NCBI RefSeq assembly: GCF_017995515.1
Contig: NZ_JAGOIT010000012.1
Span: 1-36,590 of the forward strand
Reading direction: 5' to 3'
Length of the DNA stretch: 36,590 bases
Origin: Propionivibrio sp.
GTDB taxonomy: Bacteria; Pseudomonadota; Gammaproteobacteria; Burkholderiales; Rhodocyclaceae
Positions 27,174-35,132 of the stretch are shown piece by piece; position 1 is the first letter of the stretch, and each line of letters begins with the position of its first letter. Under the pieces are notes generated by a model that did no database searches, had not been told where the DNA came from, and saw only the letters and a program-made list of their open reading frames with translations. Position numbers and translations under genes: made by a program.

Positions 27174-29081
27174 TCAGAGCTGGTAATCCAGCTTGAGGCG
27201 CTGCTGCAGCTTGCGTGCCTGGCGAAACGACTCTTTCAGGATGCGCCGCTCGACCTCGTTCAGATCATCGGGGCGGATCAGGTTGTCGCCCTCGCGCCCC
27301 TGCCGCTGCGCGGCGTGCTGATGACGCAAACGCATCAGCTGGATGAAGTCAAAGGCGTCGATGGCGGCGCCCACCTCCTCCGCCGAGACGTTCATCGCCG
27401 CGCCTGTCTGTTTGAGCCGCTGCACCGTGTTGGTCGCCGAAACATCGTGGCCCAGCGCGAACACACGGGCGGCGTCGATGAAGAGCCGCGAGCCGAATTT
27501 CTTGAGATCGATGCAGCCCGGATGTTCGGGATCGTCGTCCGTCACGAAGTCGCGGATCATTCCGAGCGGCGGGGCGACGGCCAATGCATTGGCGGCCAAC
27601 ATGCGCAGAAACAGCGGGTTGCCGCGCGTCTGCCGCAGGAGCGAGATGCGCATGCGTTCGGCCAGATTGAACTGGCCGAACAGTGGCCGGAAATCGAAAA
27701 AGATCGTTGCATTCAGCAGCGCCTCGGGCTCGGGCTTGCGCACCCAGGCGGAAAACTTCTCTTCCCACTCCTCAAGTGTCAGGCACAGCGCCGGGTTGCT
27801 CGCCATGATCTTCCCCGAGCACAGCGGGAAGCCGCAGCGGTCGAGATCGGCGTTCACGTCGCGCGCGAATTCGAGGAGACGCAGCTGCGTCTGCTCGCGG
27901 TCCATGATGTCGGTGCACAGGAAAACGATGCCGTTATCCTGGTCGGTGCTGAACGTCTGCTCGTCGCGCCCTTCGGAGCCGAAGGAAAGCCAGGTCCAGT
28001 CGATGCCGACGAGATCGTGGCGATCGAGGTTGAGCTCGATGATGCGCCGCGTCAGCGTGTCGTTGAGCGCCGAGATGAACTGCGTGATCTGCTCGGCGCC
28101 GACGCCCTGCGCCAGCATGTTGAGCGACAACTGGCGCACGTCGTGGCTTGCCTGCAGCAGCATGTCGATGCTGGCCGCCGAGTCGATCGTCTGCCGGATC
28201 TGCCGCAGGCCGACGCGTTGCAGCGTAAAGAGATCGCGCTCGGAAATGACCCCTTTCAGTCGCCCGCCCTCGTCCACCGCCAACACATGGCGAACGCCGT
28301 GCATGGCCAGCGCCAACGCCGCGTCATAGGCCGTCGCCGCCAGCGGCAGCGTGTGCGGATGCGGCGACATGACCGCCTCGATCGGCTGGTCGAGCGAGGC
28401 GCCGGGCAGCACGATGCGTTTCAGGACGTCCGACTGCGTGAAGATGCCGACCGGCTTCTCCTCATCATCGACGACGATCATCGAACCAATCGTGCGCGCC
28501 GCCATCGTCTCGACGACGCTGCGCACCGGCGTTCCGCGGCGGACGGAAATCGGCGTCCGTTTGATCACCGAGGCGAGCGGCGAATTCATCGTCTGCTGCT
28601 CGGCGACGCGCTGCGAGAACTGCGTCTGCAACTGTTGCCGCGACTGACTGAGCAAACTGGCGATGTACTGCGTGCAAAACAGGTTGAAGACCGCGCTCTT
28701 CTGCAGCAGGAGGAAGAAATCGGCAACCGCCAGTTCGTAACAGAAGACGTCGCTGATCGCCGTATAGACATTGGACGACGGCCGCTTCGCCATCGCCGAA
28801 CCAATCGGGAAGCCCTCGCCCGACCCCAGCGTCAGCACCTGCTCGCCGAGCGCCAGATCGCCGGACGGCCGGGCAACGACCTTGCCGCGCTGCAGGATGC
28901 GGAAGACGGGAACGACCCCGGCCTCGGGGGTGATGATCTGTGTTTCCTTGGGGTAATAGGCGAGCTTCACGCGCTCGGCGAGAAAACGCAGCGCGTCGTT
29001 CTCCATGCGATCGAACGGCGGAAAAGACTGCAGGAACTCGATCGTCGCCGCCATCAGCATTTCGCTTGCGCTATTGACCAT
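27174..29081 (-). CDS. cNMP-like/CBS/DUF294 putative nucleotidyltransferase, signalling protein
   Basis: A 635-residue cytoplasmic protein. The order is an N-terminal cyclic-nucleotide-binding-like domain (about 12-140), two CBS domains (about 167-225 and 232-290), a DUF294 nucleotidyltransferase domain and a helical DUF294 C-terminal domain. The motif SFGSEGRDEQTFSTDQDNG carries the GS...D.D pattern of GlnD-type nucleotidyltransferases, so catalysis is possible. CBS pairs often sense adenine nucleotides. ATG 29081 is chosen; an in-frame TTG at 29129 would add 16 residues rich in Arg and Ala. It is the first gene after the acs gap and directly precedes the exonuclease, so it is probably a regulator of the transporter/Acs module. 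That role is inferred. Confidence 0.85.
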   Translation of the reverse strand: MVNSASEMLMAATIEFLQSFPPFDRMENDALRFLAERVKLAYYPKETQIITPEAGVVPVFRILQRGKVVARPSGDLALGEQVLTLGSGEGFPIGSAMAKRPSSNVYTAISDVFCYELAVADFFLLLQKSAVFNLFCTQYIASLLSQSRQQLQTQFSQRVAEQQTMNSPLASVIKRTPISVRRGTPVRSVVETMAARTIGSMIVVDDEEKPVGIFTQSDVLKRIVLPGASLDQPIEAVMSPHPHTLPLAATAYDAALALAMHGVRHVLAVDEGGRLKGVISERDLFTLQRVGLRQIRQTIDSAASIDMLLQASHDVRQLSLNMLAQGVGAEQITQFISALNDTLTRRIIELNLDRHDLVGIDWTWLSFGSEGRDEQTFSTDQDNGIVFLCTDIMDREQTQLRLLEFARDVNADLDRCGFPLCSGKIMASNPALCLTLEEWEEKFSAWVRKPEPEALLNATIFFDFRPLFGQFNLAERMRISLLRQTRGNPLFLRMLAANALAVAPPLGMIRDFVTDDDPEHPGCIDLKKFGSRLFIDAARVFALGHDVSATNTVQRLKQTGAAMNVSAEEVGAAIDAFDFIQLMRLRHQHAAQRQGREGDNLIRPDDLNEVERRILKESFRQARKLQQRLKLDYQL

Positions 29082-29198
29082 CGCTCGTACCCGTTCCCTT
29101 GCGCGTGCCCATTTCGCTGCTCCGCTCAAGACATCTCGTGGAGGTGCTGCGTGGTCGAAGGTGGCGCCGAATTTAACAATTCCCCGCGCTCAAAATGG

Positions 29199-29229
29199 TC
29201 GGGCCGGCACACAGTGTGCGCCGGCCCGA
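29199..29229. other. Strong 10-bp inverted repeat in the acs-DUF294 gap
   Basis: TCGGGCCGGC (29199-29208) pairs perfectly with GCCGGCCCGA (29220-29229). The 11-base loop contains a further GTGTG/CACAC-type repeat (GCACAC-A-GTGTGC). No T-run follows on either strand, so it is not a standard terminator. It may be an mRNA processing or stability element, or a protein-binding site. Confidence 0.5.
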
Positions 29230-29276
29230 AGTGCGGTCTATTGGTGCCGCTTGGTACTACTATTTGCGCCGATGGC

Positions 29277-29292
29277 GGCCGGCAAACCGGCC
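29277..29292. other. Second GC-rich hairpin downstream of acs
   Basis: GGCCGG (29277-29282), loop CAAA, CCGGCC (29287-29292), a perfect 6-bp stem 65 bases past the acs stop. It has no T-run. Together with the 29199-29229 repeat it could reduce read-through or protect the acs mRNA 3' end. Confidence 0.4.
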
Positions 29293-29356
29293 AACAAACG
29301 ACGCCTTCCTCCTCTCACCCCATCAAAACCTTTTAACTTCAGCAACTTGAACAACC

Positions 29357-31327
29357 CTAGGCGTGGCCTCTGAGCTGCTCAAGGATCGCCGGATTCTCCA
29401 GCGTCGAAACGTCCTGCGCGACTGTCTCACCCTTCGCCAGGGAACGCAACAGGCGGCGCATGATCTTACCCGATCTTGTCTTGGGAAGGTTCTCCCCGAA
29501 ACGAATATCTTTCGGCTTGGCAATCGGCCCGATTTCCTTGGCCACGTGATCCTGCAACTCCTTGATCATCTTGCCCGCCGCTTCGCCGACCGGGCGCGCA
29601 CCCTTCAGGACGACGAAGGCGCAGATGGCCTCGCCGGTCAGTTCATCGGGCCGGCCGACGACCGCCGCTTCGGCGACCATCGGGTGCGAGACGAGCGCCG
29701 ACTCGATCTCCATCGTGCCCATGCGGTGTCCCGAAACATTCAGCACGTCGTCGATGCGGCCGGTGATCGTGAAGTAACCGGTCTGCACATCGCGCACCGA
29801 ACCGTCGCCGGCAAGGTACAGTTGGCCCTGGAAGTCGTCGGGGAAGTACGAGCGCTTGAAGCGGTCCGGATCGCCCCAGATGGTGCGGATCATCGACGGC
29901 CACGGCTTCGTCACGACAAGCAGCCCGCCCTTGCCCCAGTCCAGCTCGGTCCCCGTCTCGTCGACGATCGTCGCCTGGATGCCCGGGAACGGCAGCGTGC
30001 ACGAACCGGGCACCAGCGGCGTGACGCCGGGCAGCGGCGTGATCATGTGACCGCCGGTCTCCGTCTGCCAGAAGGTATCGACGATCGGGCAACGGCCACC
30101 GCCCACCTTCTCGTAGTACCACATCCACGCCGCCGGGTTGATCGGCTCGCCGACGGTGCCGAGGAGGCGCAGCGACGACAGGTCATACCTGGTCGGCGCG
30201 ACCTCGGGATTGGTGTCGGCCGCCTTGATCAGCGAGCGGATCGCCGTCGGCGCCGTGTAGAAGATGTTGATCTTGTGATCCTGGATCATCTTCCAGAAGC
30301 GTCCGGCGTCGGGGTAGGTCGGCACGCCCTCGAACACCATCTGCGTCGCGCCGCACGCGAGCGGCCCGTAGGCGACGTAGGTGTGGCCGGTCACCCAGCC
30401 GATGTCGGCGGTGCACCAGAAGATGTCGTGCGGTTTCAGGTCGAAGGTCCATTTCATTGTCAGCACGGCGTGCAGCAGATAGCCGCCGGTCGAGTGCTGC
30501 ACACCCTTCGGCTTGCCCGTCGAACCCGAGGTATAGAGCAGGAACAGCGGATGCTCGGCCTCGACCCACTCCGGCTCGCAGACCTCCGACTGGCCGGCGA
30601 TCACGTCGTCCCACCACAGGTCGCGCCCGGCGACCATAGTGCACGCACCGCCGGTTCGCTTGAAGACGATCACCTTCCGGATCGACTCGCAGCCACCGAG
30701 CGAGATGCCCTCGTCGACGGCCGGCTTCAACGGCAGTTTTTTGCCGCCGCGGCATTGTTCGTCGGTGGTGATCACGGCAACCGCACCCGCGTCGTTAATG
30801 CGGTCGCGCACCGACTGCGCCGAGAAACCGCCGAAGACGACCGAGTGAATCGCACCGATGCGCGCGCACGCCTGCATGGCGACGACGCCTTCGATGCCCA
30901 TCGCCATGTAGATGATGACGCGATCGCCCTTCTGGATGCCTTGCGCGCGCAGTCCGTTGGCCAACTGATTGACCTTGGCCAGCAACTCCCGGTAAGTGAC
31001 CTGCCGAACCTCGCCATCGTCGGTCTCGGAGACGATGGCCACCTTGTCGCCCAGACCGGCCTCGATGTTGCGGTCAAGGCCGTTGTACGAGGCGTTCAGC
31101 TTGCCGTCAGCGAACCACTTGAAGAAGGGCGCATTCGACTCGTCGAGGATCTGCGTGAATGGCTGTTTCCAGGTCACATGCTCGCGGGCGAGGCGCCCCC
31201 AGTAACCCGTGTAGTCGCGGCTGGCTTCGTCGCACAGCGCCTGGTAGGCGTCCATGCCGGAGATCGTGGCCTGCTTGACGAACTCCGCAGACGGTTGAAA
31301 GAGCTGAACGGATTCATTCTGCGACAT
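29357..31327 (-). CDS. acs: Acetyl-CoA synthetase (AMP-forming)
   Basis: A 656-residue enzyme of standard length. It converts acetate, ATP and CoA to acetyl-CoA through acetyl-AMP in the cytoplasm. Visible are the N-terminal [16 protein letters not shown], the ATP-binding [15 protein letters not shown], the acyl-binding WWETETGG-like [16 protein letters not shown], the hinge region around [18 protein letters not shown], and the C-terminal Lys motif [11 protein letters not shown], the site of regulatory acetylation in studied Acs. An exceptionally strong AGGAGG site precedes ATG 31327. It is divergent from the hemerythrin gene and upstream of the transporter cluster. Confidence 0.97.
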   Translation of the reverse strand: MSQNESVQLFQPSAEFVKQATISGMDAYQALCDEASRDYTGYWGRLAREHVTWKQPFTQILDESNAPFFKWFADGKLNASYNGLDRNIEAGLGDKVAIVSETDDGEVRQVTYRELLAKVNQLANGLRAQGIQKGDRVIIYMAMGIEGVVAMQACARIGAIHSVVFGGFSAQSVRDRINDAGAVAVITTDEQCRGGKKLPLKPAVDEGISLGGCESIRKVIVFKRTGGACTMVAGRDLWWDDVIAGQSEVCEPEWVEAEHPLFLLYTSGSTGKPKGVQHSTGGYLLHAVLTMKWTFDLKPHDIFWCTADIGWVTGHTYVAYGPLACGATQMVFEGVPTYPDAGRFWKMIQDHKINIFYTAPTAIRSLIKAADTNPEVAPTRYDLSSLRLLGTVGEPINPAAWMWYYEKVGGGRCPIVDTFWQTETGGHMITPLPGVTPLVPGSCTLPFPGIQATIVDETGTELDWGKGGLLVVTKPWPSMIRTIWGDPDRFKRSYFPDDFQGQLYLAGDGSVRDVQTGYFTITGRIDDVLNVSGHRMGTMEIESALVSHPMVAEAAVVGRPDELTGEAICAFVVLKGARPVGEAAGKMIKELQDHVAKEIGPIAKPKDIRFGENLPKTRSGKIMRRLLRSLAKGETVAQDVSTLENPAILEQLRGHA

Positions 31328-31438
31328 GGATGACCTCCTGTACTGTTCTCAATCGCGCCCGCGCCGGATGGAACCGCGCAGAGCCGTGGCGAAACCAGCG
31401 TCATTAGGCGCACACAACCTTACACATCACTTACGCCC

Positions 31439-31467
31439 TGCACAGGCAATGCGAAAGCGGCTACCAT
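31439..31467 (+). promoter_or_regulatory. Promoter candidate for the hemerythrin gene
   Basis: TGCACA (31439-31444), 17 bases and TACCAT (31462-31467), each with four of six consensus bases. The same TACCAT -10 in a CGGCTACCAT context occurs before the hypothetical gene at 6464. Confidence 0.35.
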
Positions 31468-31477
31468 CAACGGCGCT

Positions 31478-31495
31478 GTTACGAAGCAGCGTAAC
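31478..31495 (+). promoter_or_regulatory. Inverted repeat just past the hemerythrin promoter
   Basis: GTTACG (31478-31483), 6 bases, CGTAAC (31490-31495), a perfect repeat at about +5 to +22 relative to the predicted start. This position suits a repressor site in the acs/hemerythrin divergent gap. Function is inferred only. Confidence 0.35.
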
Positions 31496-31534
31496 GGCGA
31501 GAAGATAGTCACCCAAACCCACCGGAATCAAGCC

Positions 31535-32395
31535 ATGAAGCCAAGCAGTTGGACCTCCGAACTCGAAACCGGCCTTTCAGAGCTGGACAGTGACCACAAG
31601 CAATTGTTGGCAAAAGCCAACCGCCTGAAACAGGCAAGCGCTAACGCCGGCTTATCCGAACTCAAATTGGCGCTGCTCGACATGAATGCGGAGATGGTCG
31701 CGCATTTTGCGCGCGAAGAAGCGCTGATGCGTGACTGCAAGTACGAAGGGGCTCAGGAGCACCGGGACGAACACCAACGCTTGCTCGCTGAAATCGGGGG
31801 AAGACTTGACGCGCTCGAAGCCTTCGAAAAGAGCATTTCGACCTTCGGGGATTTCATCCATCAATGGATGTTTCAACACATCGCCGGAAAGGACACGCTG
31901 TTCGGCCGCTCCGTCATCTCGCAGGTCGGCACAACGGATCGACGTCGTGAAGACGACGAGAACTTCGACGCTTTTGAGGAACGGCGCATGAACAACCTGG
32001 AAACCATTCGTTGGCCAGCGGATGTCTCGACCGGAATCGAAGCTATCGACGCACACTATCCGGCCATGATCGAGTTGCTCAACCAGATCATCGCTGCCCG
32101 CAAGTCGTCCGACCGTGCCGGTCTGGCGACGCTGATCGAACGCTTTGGCAACGCCATCGAATCGCACTTCCGCGAGGAGGAAACGATGATGTCGGAGATT
32201 GAGTTCGAGCATGGCTCGACGCACCGCGACGAGCATCGAAGGCTGCTCGACGAGTTCTCGGATCTCGTCGACGACTGGCGCAGCGACCGGATTTCGGCCG
32301 AACTGCTCTGCCGTTTCATCTACCGCTGGATGCTCAACCACATCGCCGCCTCGGACATTCCGCTCGGCGCCGCGCTCTGCCGGCAGACCGTCTGA
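31535..32395 (+). CDS. Tandem two-domain bacteriohemerythrin
   Basis: A 286-residue soluble protein made of two complete hemerythrin domains (about 1-130 and 155-286) joined by a short acidic/Arg-rich linker. Each domain has all seven di-iron ligands. Domain 1 has H21, H57, E61, H76, H80, H115 and D120 (HFAREE, HRDEH and HIAGKD). Domain 2 has H174, H211, E215, H230, H234, H269 and D274 (HFREEE, HRDEH, HIAASD). Such domains bind O2 reversibly and serve in oxygen storage, delivery or sensing, mostly in microaerobic bacteria. Single-domain forms of about 130 residues are usual, so the fused pair is less common. No signal peptide or signalling domain is present. It diverges from acs and stands upstream of fumarase with its own likely promoter. 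Confidence 0.9.
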   Translation: MKPSSWTSELETGLSELDSDHKQLLAKANRLKQASANAGLSELKLALLDMNAEMVAHFAREEALMRDCKYEGAQEHRDEHQRLLAEIGGRLDALEAFEKSISTFGDFIHQWMFQHIAGKDTLFGRSVISQVGTTDRRREDDENFDAFEERRMNNLETIRWPADVSTGIEAIDAHYPAMIELLNQIIAARKSSDRAGLATLIERFGNAIESHFREEETMMSEIEFEHGSTHRDEHRRLLDEFSDLVDDWRSDRISAELLCRFIYRWMLNHIAASDIPLGAALCRQTV

Positions 32396-32422
32396 TGGGG
32401 CTTTCCGGCCGTTTGCAACTGA

Positions 32423-32449
32423 TTGGCCGAAACCGGTTGGTGATAGAAT
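32423..32449 (+). promoter_or_regulatory. Promoter of the fumarase gene
   Basis: An extended -10, TGA-TAGAAT (32441-32449), with a weak -35 TTGGCC at 32423-32428 (15-base spacer). The start would be near 32456, about 110 bases before the chosen ATG. Confidence 0.45.
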
Positions 32450-32567
32450 CGCGCGCATCGCGGACTGGCCCTTACGCGCACCCAACCACAACAATGACCA
32501 GCCGCCGCCGGACTGAATGCCCTTTGAAACGCCAGTATTTCCTTCAACCTTTGACAGAAAGCCTGAA

Positions 32568-34121
32568 ATGACCAGCATCAAGCAGGAAGACCTGATCCAG
32601 AGCATCGCCGATGCCTTCCAGTACATCAGCTACTACCACCCGCTCGATTTCATCAAGGCGCTCGGCGAAGCCTACGACCGCGAGGAAAACCCCGCCGCCA
32701 AGGACGCCATCGCGCAGATCCTGACCAACTCGCGCATGAGCGCCGAAGGCCACCGCCCGATCTGCCAGGACACCGGTATCGGCATGGTCTTCCTCAAGGT
32801 CGGCATGAACGTGCGCTGGGACGACGCGACGATGACGTTGCAGGAAATGGTCAACGAAGGCGTCAAGCGCGCATACGCCGACCCGACCAACCCGCTGCGC
32901 GCCTCGGTGCTCGCCGACCCGGCCGGCACGCGCAAGAACACCAAGGACAACACACCCGCCGTCGTGCATTTTGAAATCGTCGCCGGCGACCACGTTGAAG
33001 TCATCTGCGCCGCCAAGGGCGGCGGCTCGGAAGCCAAATCCAAATTCGCCATGCTCAACCCGTCCGACGACCTCGTCGACTGGATCATCAAGACCGTCCC
33101 GACCATGGGCGCCGGCTGGTGCCCGCCCGGCATCATCGGCGTCGGCATCGGCGGCACGCCGGAAAAGGCGATGCTGCTGGCCAAGGAGTCGATCATGGCG
33201 CCGTGCAACATGCACGAGCTGAAGGCGAAGGCAGCCTCCGGTGCCAAGCTCACGCGCCCCGAAGAACTGCGCCTCGAAATCTACGAGAAGGTCAATGCGC
33301 TCGGCATCGGCGCGCAAGGCCTCGGCGGCCTGACCACCGTGCTCGACGTCAAGGTGCTCGACTACCCGTGCCACGCGGCCAATCTGCCGGTCGCGCTGGT
33401 GCCGAACTGCGCCGCGACGCGCCACGTGCACTTCCACCTCGACGGCAGCGGTCCGGCCAAGCTCGAACCGCCGAAGCTCGAAGACTGGCCGGCCGTCACC
33501 TGGACGCCGGATCTCAAGGAAGCGACCCGCGTCGATCTCAACACGCTGACCAAGGAACAGGTCGCTGCCTGGAAGCCGGGCCAAAAGCTCTTGCTCAACG
33601 GCAAGATGCTGACCGGCCGCGACGCCGCGCACAAGCGCATCCAGGACATGCTGACCAAGGGCGAGAAGCTGCCGGTCGACTTCACCAACCGCGTCATCTA
33701 CTACGTTGGCCCGGTCGATCCGGTCGGTGACGAAGTGGTCGGCCCGGCCGGCCCGACGACGGCGACCCGTATGGACAAGTTCACGCGCATGATGCTGGAA
33801 AAGACCGGCCTCATCGCCATGGTCGGCAAGTCCGAGCGCGGCTCGGTCGCCATCGAGGCGATCAAGGACAACAAGTCGGCCTACCTGATGGCTGTCGGTG
33901 GTGCTGCCTACTTGGTCGCCAAGGCGATCAAGGGCGCCAAGGTGGTCGGCTTTGCCGACCTCGGCATGGAAGCGATCTACGAGTTCAACCTGCAGGACAT
34001 GCCGGTGACGGTCGCCGTCGATTCCGAGGGCACGTCGGTGCATACGACCGGCCCGATCGAATGGTGCACCAAGATCGGCAAGATCCCGGTCGAAACGCTG
34101 TTCGCCAACAAGCACTATTGA
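32568..34121 (+). CDS. fumA: Fumarate hydratase, class I (iron-sulfur)
   Basis: A 517-residue class I fumarase that hydrates fumarate to malate in the citric acid cycle. N-terminal part: HRPICQDTGIGMVFLKVG, DNTPAVVHFEIV, AAKGGGSEAKSKFAML, GWCPPGIIGVGIGGTPEKAM and PNCAATRHVHFHLDG. C-terminal beta domain: LNGKMLTGRDAAHKRI, YYVGPVDP, GPAGPTTATRMD, MVGKSERG and GFADLGMEAIYEF. Conserved Cys residues in ICQDTG, PCNMHE or PNCAAT segments can hold the [4Fe-4S] cluster, which is oxygen-sensitive in studied members. ATG 32568 is preferred because MTSIKQEDLIQSIADAFQYIS fits the family start; ATG 32517 would add 17 residues with no ribosome-binding site. The fumA/fumB symbol choice is loose. Confidence 0.93.
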   Translation: MTSIKQEDLIQSIADAFQYISYYHPLDFIKALGEAYDREENPAAKDAIAQILTNSRMSAEGHRPICQDTGIGMVFLKVGMNVRWDDATMTLQEMVNEGVKRAYADPTNPLRASVLADPAGTRKNTKDNTPAVVHFEIVAGDHVEVICAAKGGGSEAKSKFAMLNPSDDLVDWIIKTVPTMGAGWCPPGIIGVGIGGTPEKAMLLAKESIMAPCNMHELKAKAASGAKLTRPEELRLEIYEKVNALGIGAQGLGGLTTVLDVKVLDYPCHAANLPVALVPNCAATRHVHFHLDGSGPAKLEPPKLEDWPAVTWTPDLKEATRVDLNTLTKEQVAAWKPGQKLLLNGKMLTGRDAAHKRIQDMLTKGEKLPVDFTNRVIYYVGPVDPVGDEVVGPAGPTTATRMDKFTRMMLEKTGLIAMVGKSERGSVAIEAIKDNKSAYLMAVGGAAYLVAKAIKGAKVVGFADLGMEAIYEFNLQDMPVTVAVDSEGTSVHTTGPIEWCTKIGKIPVETLFANKHY

Positions 34122-34145
34122 TCCGGCACGACGAAGTCTCAATTT

Positions 34146-34203
34146 CCGTTCGGGCTGAGCCTGTCGAAGCCCGCCCTCCCTTCGACAAGCTCAGGGCGAA
34201 CGG
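34146..34203. repeat. Palindromic intergenic repeat (REP-like) after fumarase
   Basis: Two 24-base arms face each other: 34146-34169 and the near-perfect inverse 34180-34203 (CTTCGACAAGCTCAGGGCGA plus ACGG), with three mismatches and a 10-base spacer. The core CTTCGACA(A/G)GCTCAG is, from memory, a dispersed intergenic repeat in many beta- and gammaproteobacterial genomes, sometimes tied to REP-type elements. Only this copy is in the window. Confidence 0.7.
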
Positions 34204-34249
34204 ACTTCAGACATTACTCGCCATATCACTAATAAGCATCGCTCTAGGG

Positions 34250-34277
34250 AAAAGCCGGCCGCGCGCCGGCTTTTTTT
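34250..34277 (+). terminator. Rho-independent terminator of the fumarase unit
   Basis: AAAAGCCGGC (34250-34259) pairs with GCCGGCTTTT (34265-34274) around a CGCGC loop, and the T-run continues to 34277. It lies just upstream of murI, so murI is transcribed separately or by read-through. Confidence 0.85.
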
Positions 34278-34336
34278 CCTCGTCTCTCCCGGCAACTCCA
34301 GAATCCCATGACCAGCGGCACGCAAGGAAATCCGGC

Positions 34337-35125
34337 ATGATCGGCATCTTCGACAGCGGCCTCGGCGGCCTGTCGGTACTCGCGGCCGTCGCCAAGGCGC
34401 TACCAGACGCAGACCTGTGCTATCTCGCCGATACGGCGCACGTGCCATACGGCGAGAAAAGCGATGCGTTCATCCGCGAGCGCGTCCTGAAGATCGGCCA
34501 TCACCTGCGGGCGCGCGGCTGCTCGATGCTCGTCGTCGCCTGCAACACGGCGACTGCAGCGGCCGTCTCCGCGCTGCGCGCGGCCTTGCCTGCCATTCCG
34601 GTGATCGGCGTCGAACCGGGCGTCAAGCCGGCGGCCGCTTCGTCGCACAAGCGGCACATCACCGTACTCGCCACGGTGTCCACCGCGCGCAGCGAGCGCC
34701 TGCGCGACCTCGTCCGACGGCACGCCGCCGACGTCCAGGTCGACATCGTGCCCTGCCCCGACTGGGCGACGCGCGTCGAGAAGGGACGCCTCGACGATCC
34801 GGCGTTCGTCGATTCCGTTCGCGCGCTGCTTGCGCCGACGCTCGATGCCGGCAGCGATCGCCTCGTTCTAGGCTGCACGCATTACACCTTCCTCACGCCC
34901 GTCCTCAAGCCGATTGTCGCCGGCCGCGCCGAGTTGATCGACGTCGCCGAAGCCGTCGCCCGGCAGTGCCTGCGATTGGCGGACCGAGCCGGCGAAGGCT
35001 CGCGCCAGCTCGTGCTGTCGGCGACCGCGCTGCCCGAGCGCTTGCAGGACGCCCTGCCCCGGCTTGGCCTTGGCCACCTCCAAGGCCGCCAGCGGATGCC
35101 GGCGCAACTCGCCACCATCGCCTAG
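34337..35125 (+). CDS. murI: Glutamate racemase
   Basis: A 262-residue cofactor-independent racemase that makes D-glutamate for peptidoglycan. The start MIGIFDSGLGGLSVL gives the family N-terminus with the substrate-binding DSGLGG. The two catalytic cysteines are present: C69 in VACNTAT and the second in LGCTHYTF near residue 180. PYGEKS (38-42 region) and a GVEPGVKPA segment also match. ATG 34337 is chosen over upstream in-frame codons because those would read through the palindromic repeat and terminator; an AAGGAAA site precedes it. The flavoprotein gene begins 7 bases after the stop. Confidence 0.95.
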   Translation: MIGIFDSGLGGLSVLAAVAKALPDADLCYLADTAHVPYGEKSDAFIRERVLKIGHHLRARGCSMLVVACNTATAAAVSALRAALPAIPVIGVEPGVKPAAASSHKRHITVLATVSTARSERLRDLVRRHAADVQVDIVPCPDWATRVEKGRLDDPAFVDSVRALLAPTLDAGSDRLVLGCTHYTFLTPVLKPIVAGRAELIDVAEAVARQCLRLADRAGEGSRQLVLSATALPERLQDALPRLGLGHLQGRQRMPAQLATIA

Positions 35126-35132
35126 CCGCCCC

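Noticed and set aside
26979-29336. 785-codon plus-strand frame opposite the CBS/nucleotidyltransferase gene and the 5' part of the exonuclease gene
   Set aside because: No domain or motif seen, no ribosome-binding site, and both genes on - are well supported.
29363-31333. Minus-complement open frame opposite acs, 656 codons, same length as acs
   Set aside because: It mirrors the acs codons exactly and has no protein family features; a shadow of high GC content.
32544-34142. Long frame opposite fumarase (532 codons)
   Set aside because: Composition dominated by Asp, Arg, Val, Gly and His typical of antisense readings; fumarase on + is unambiguous.
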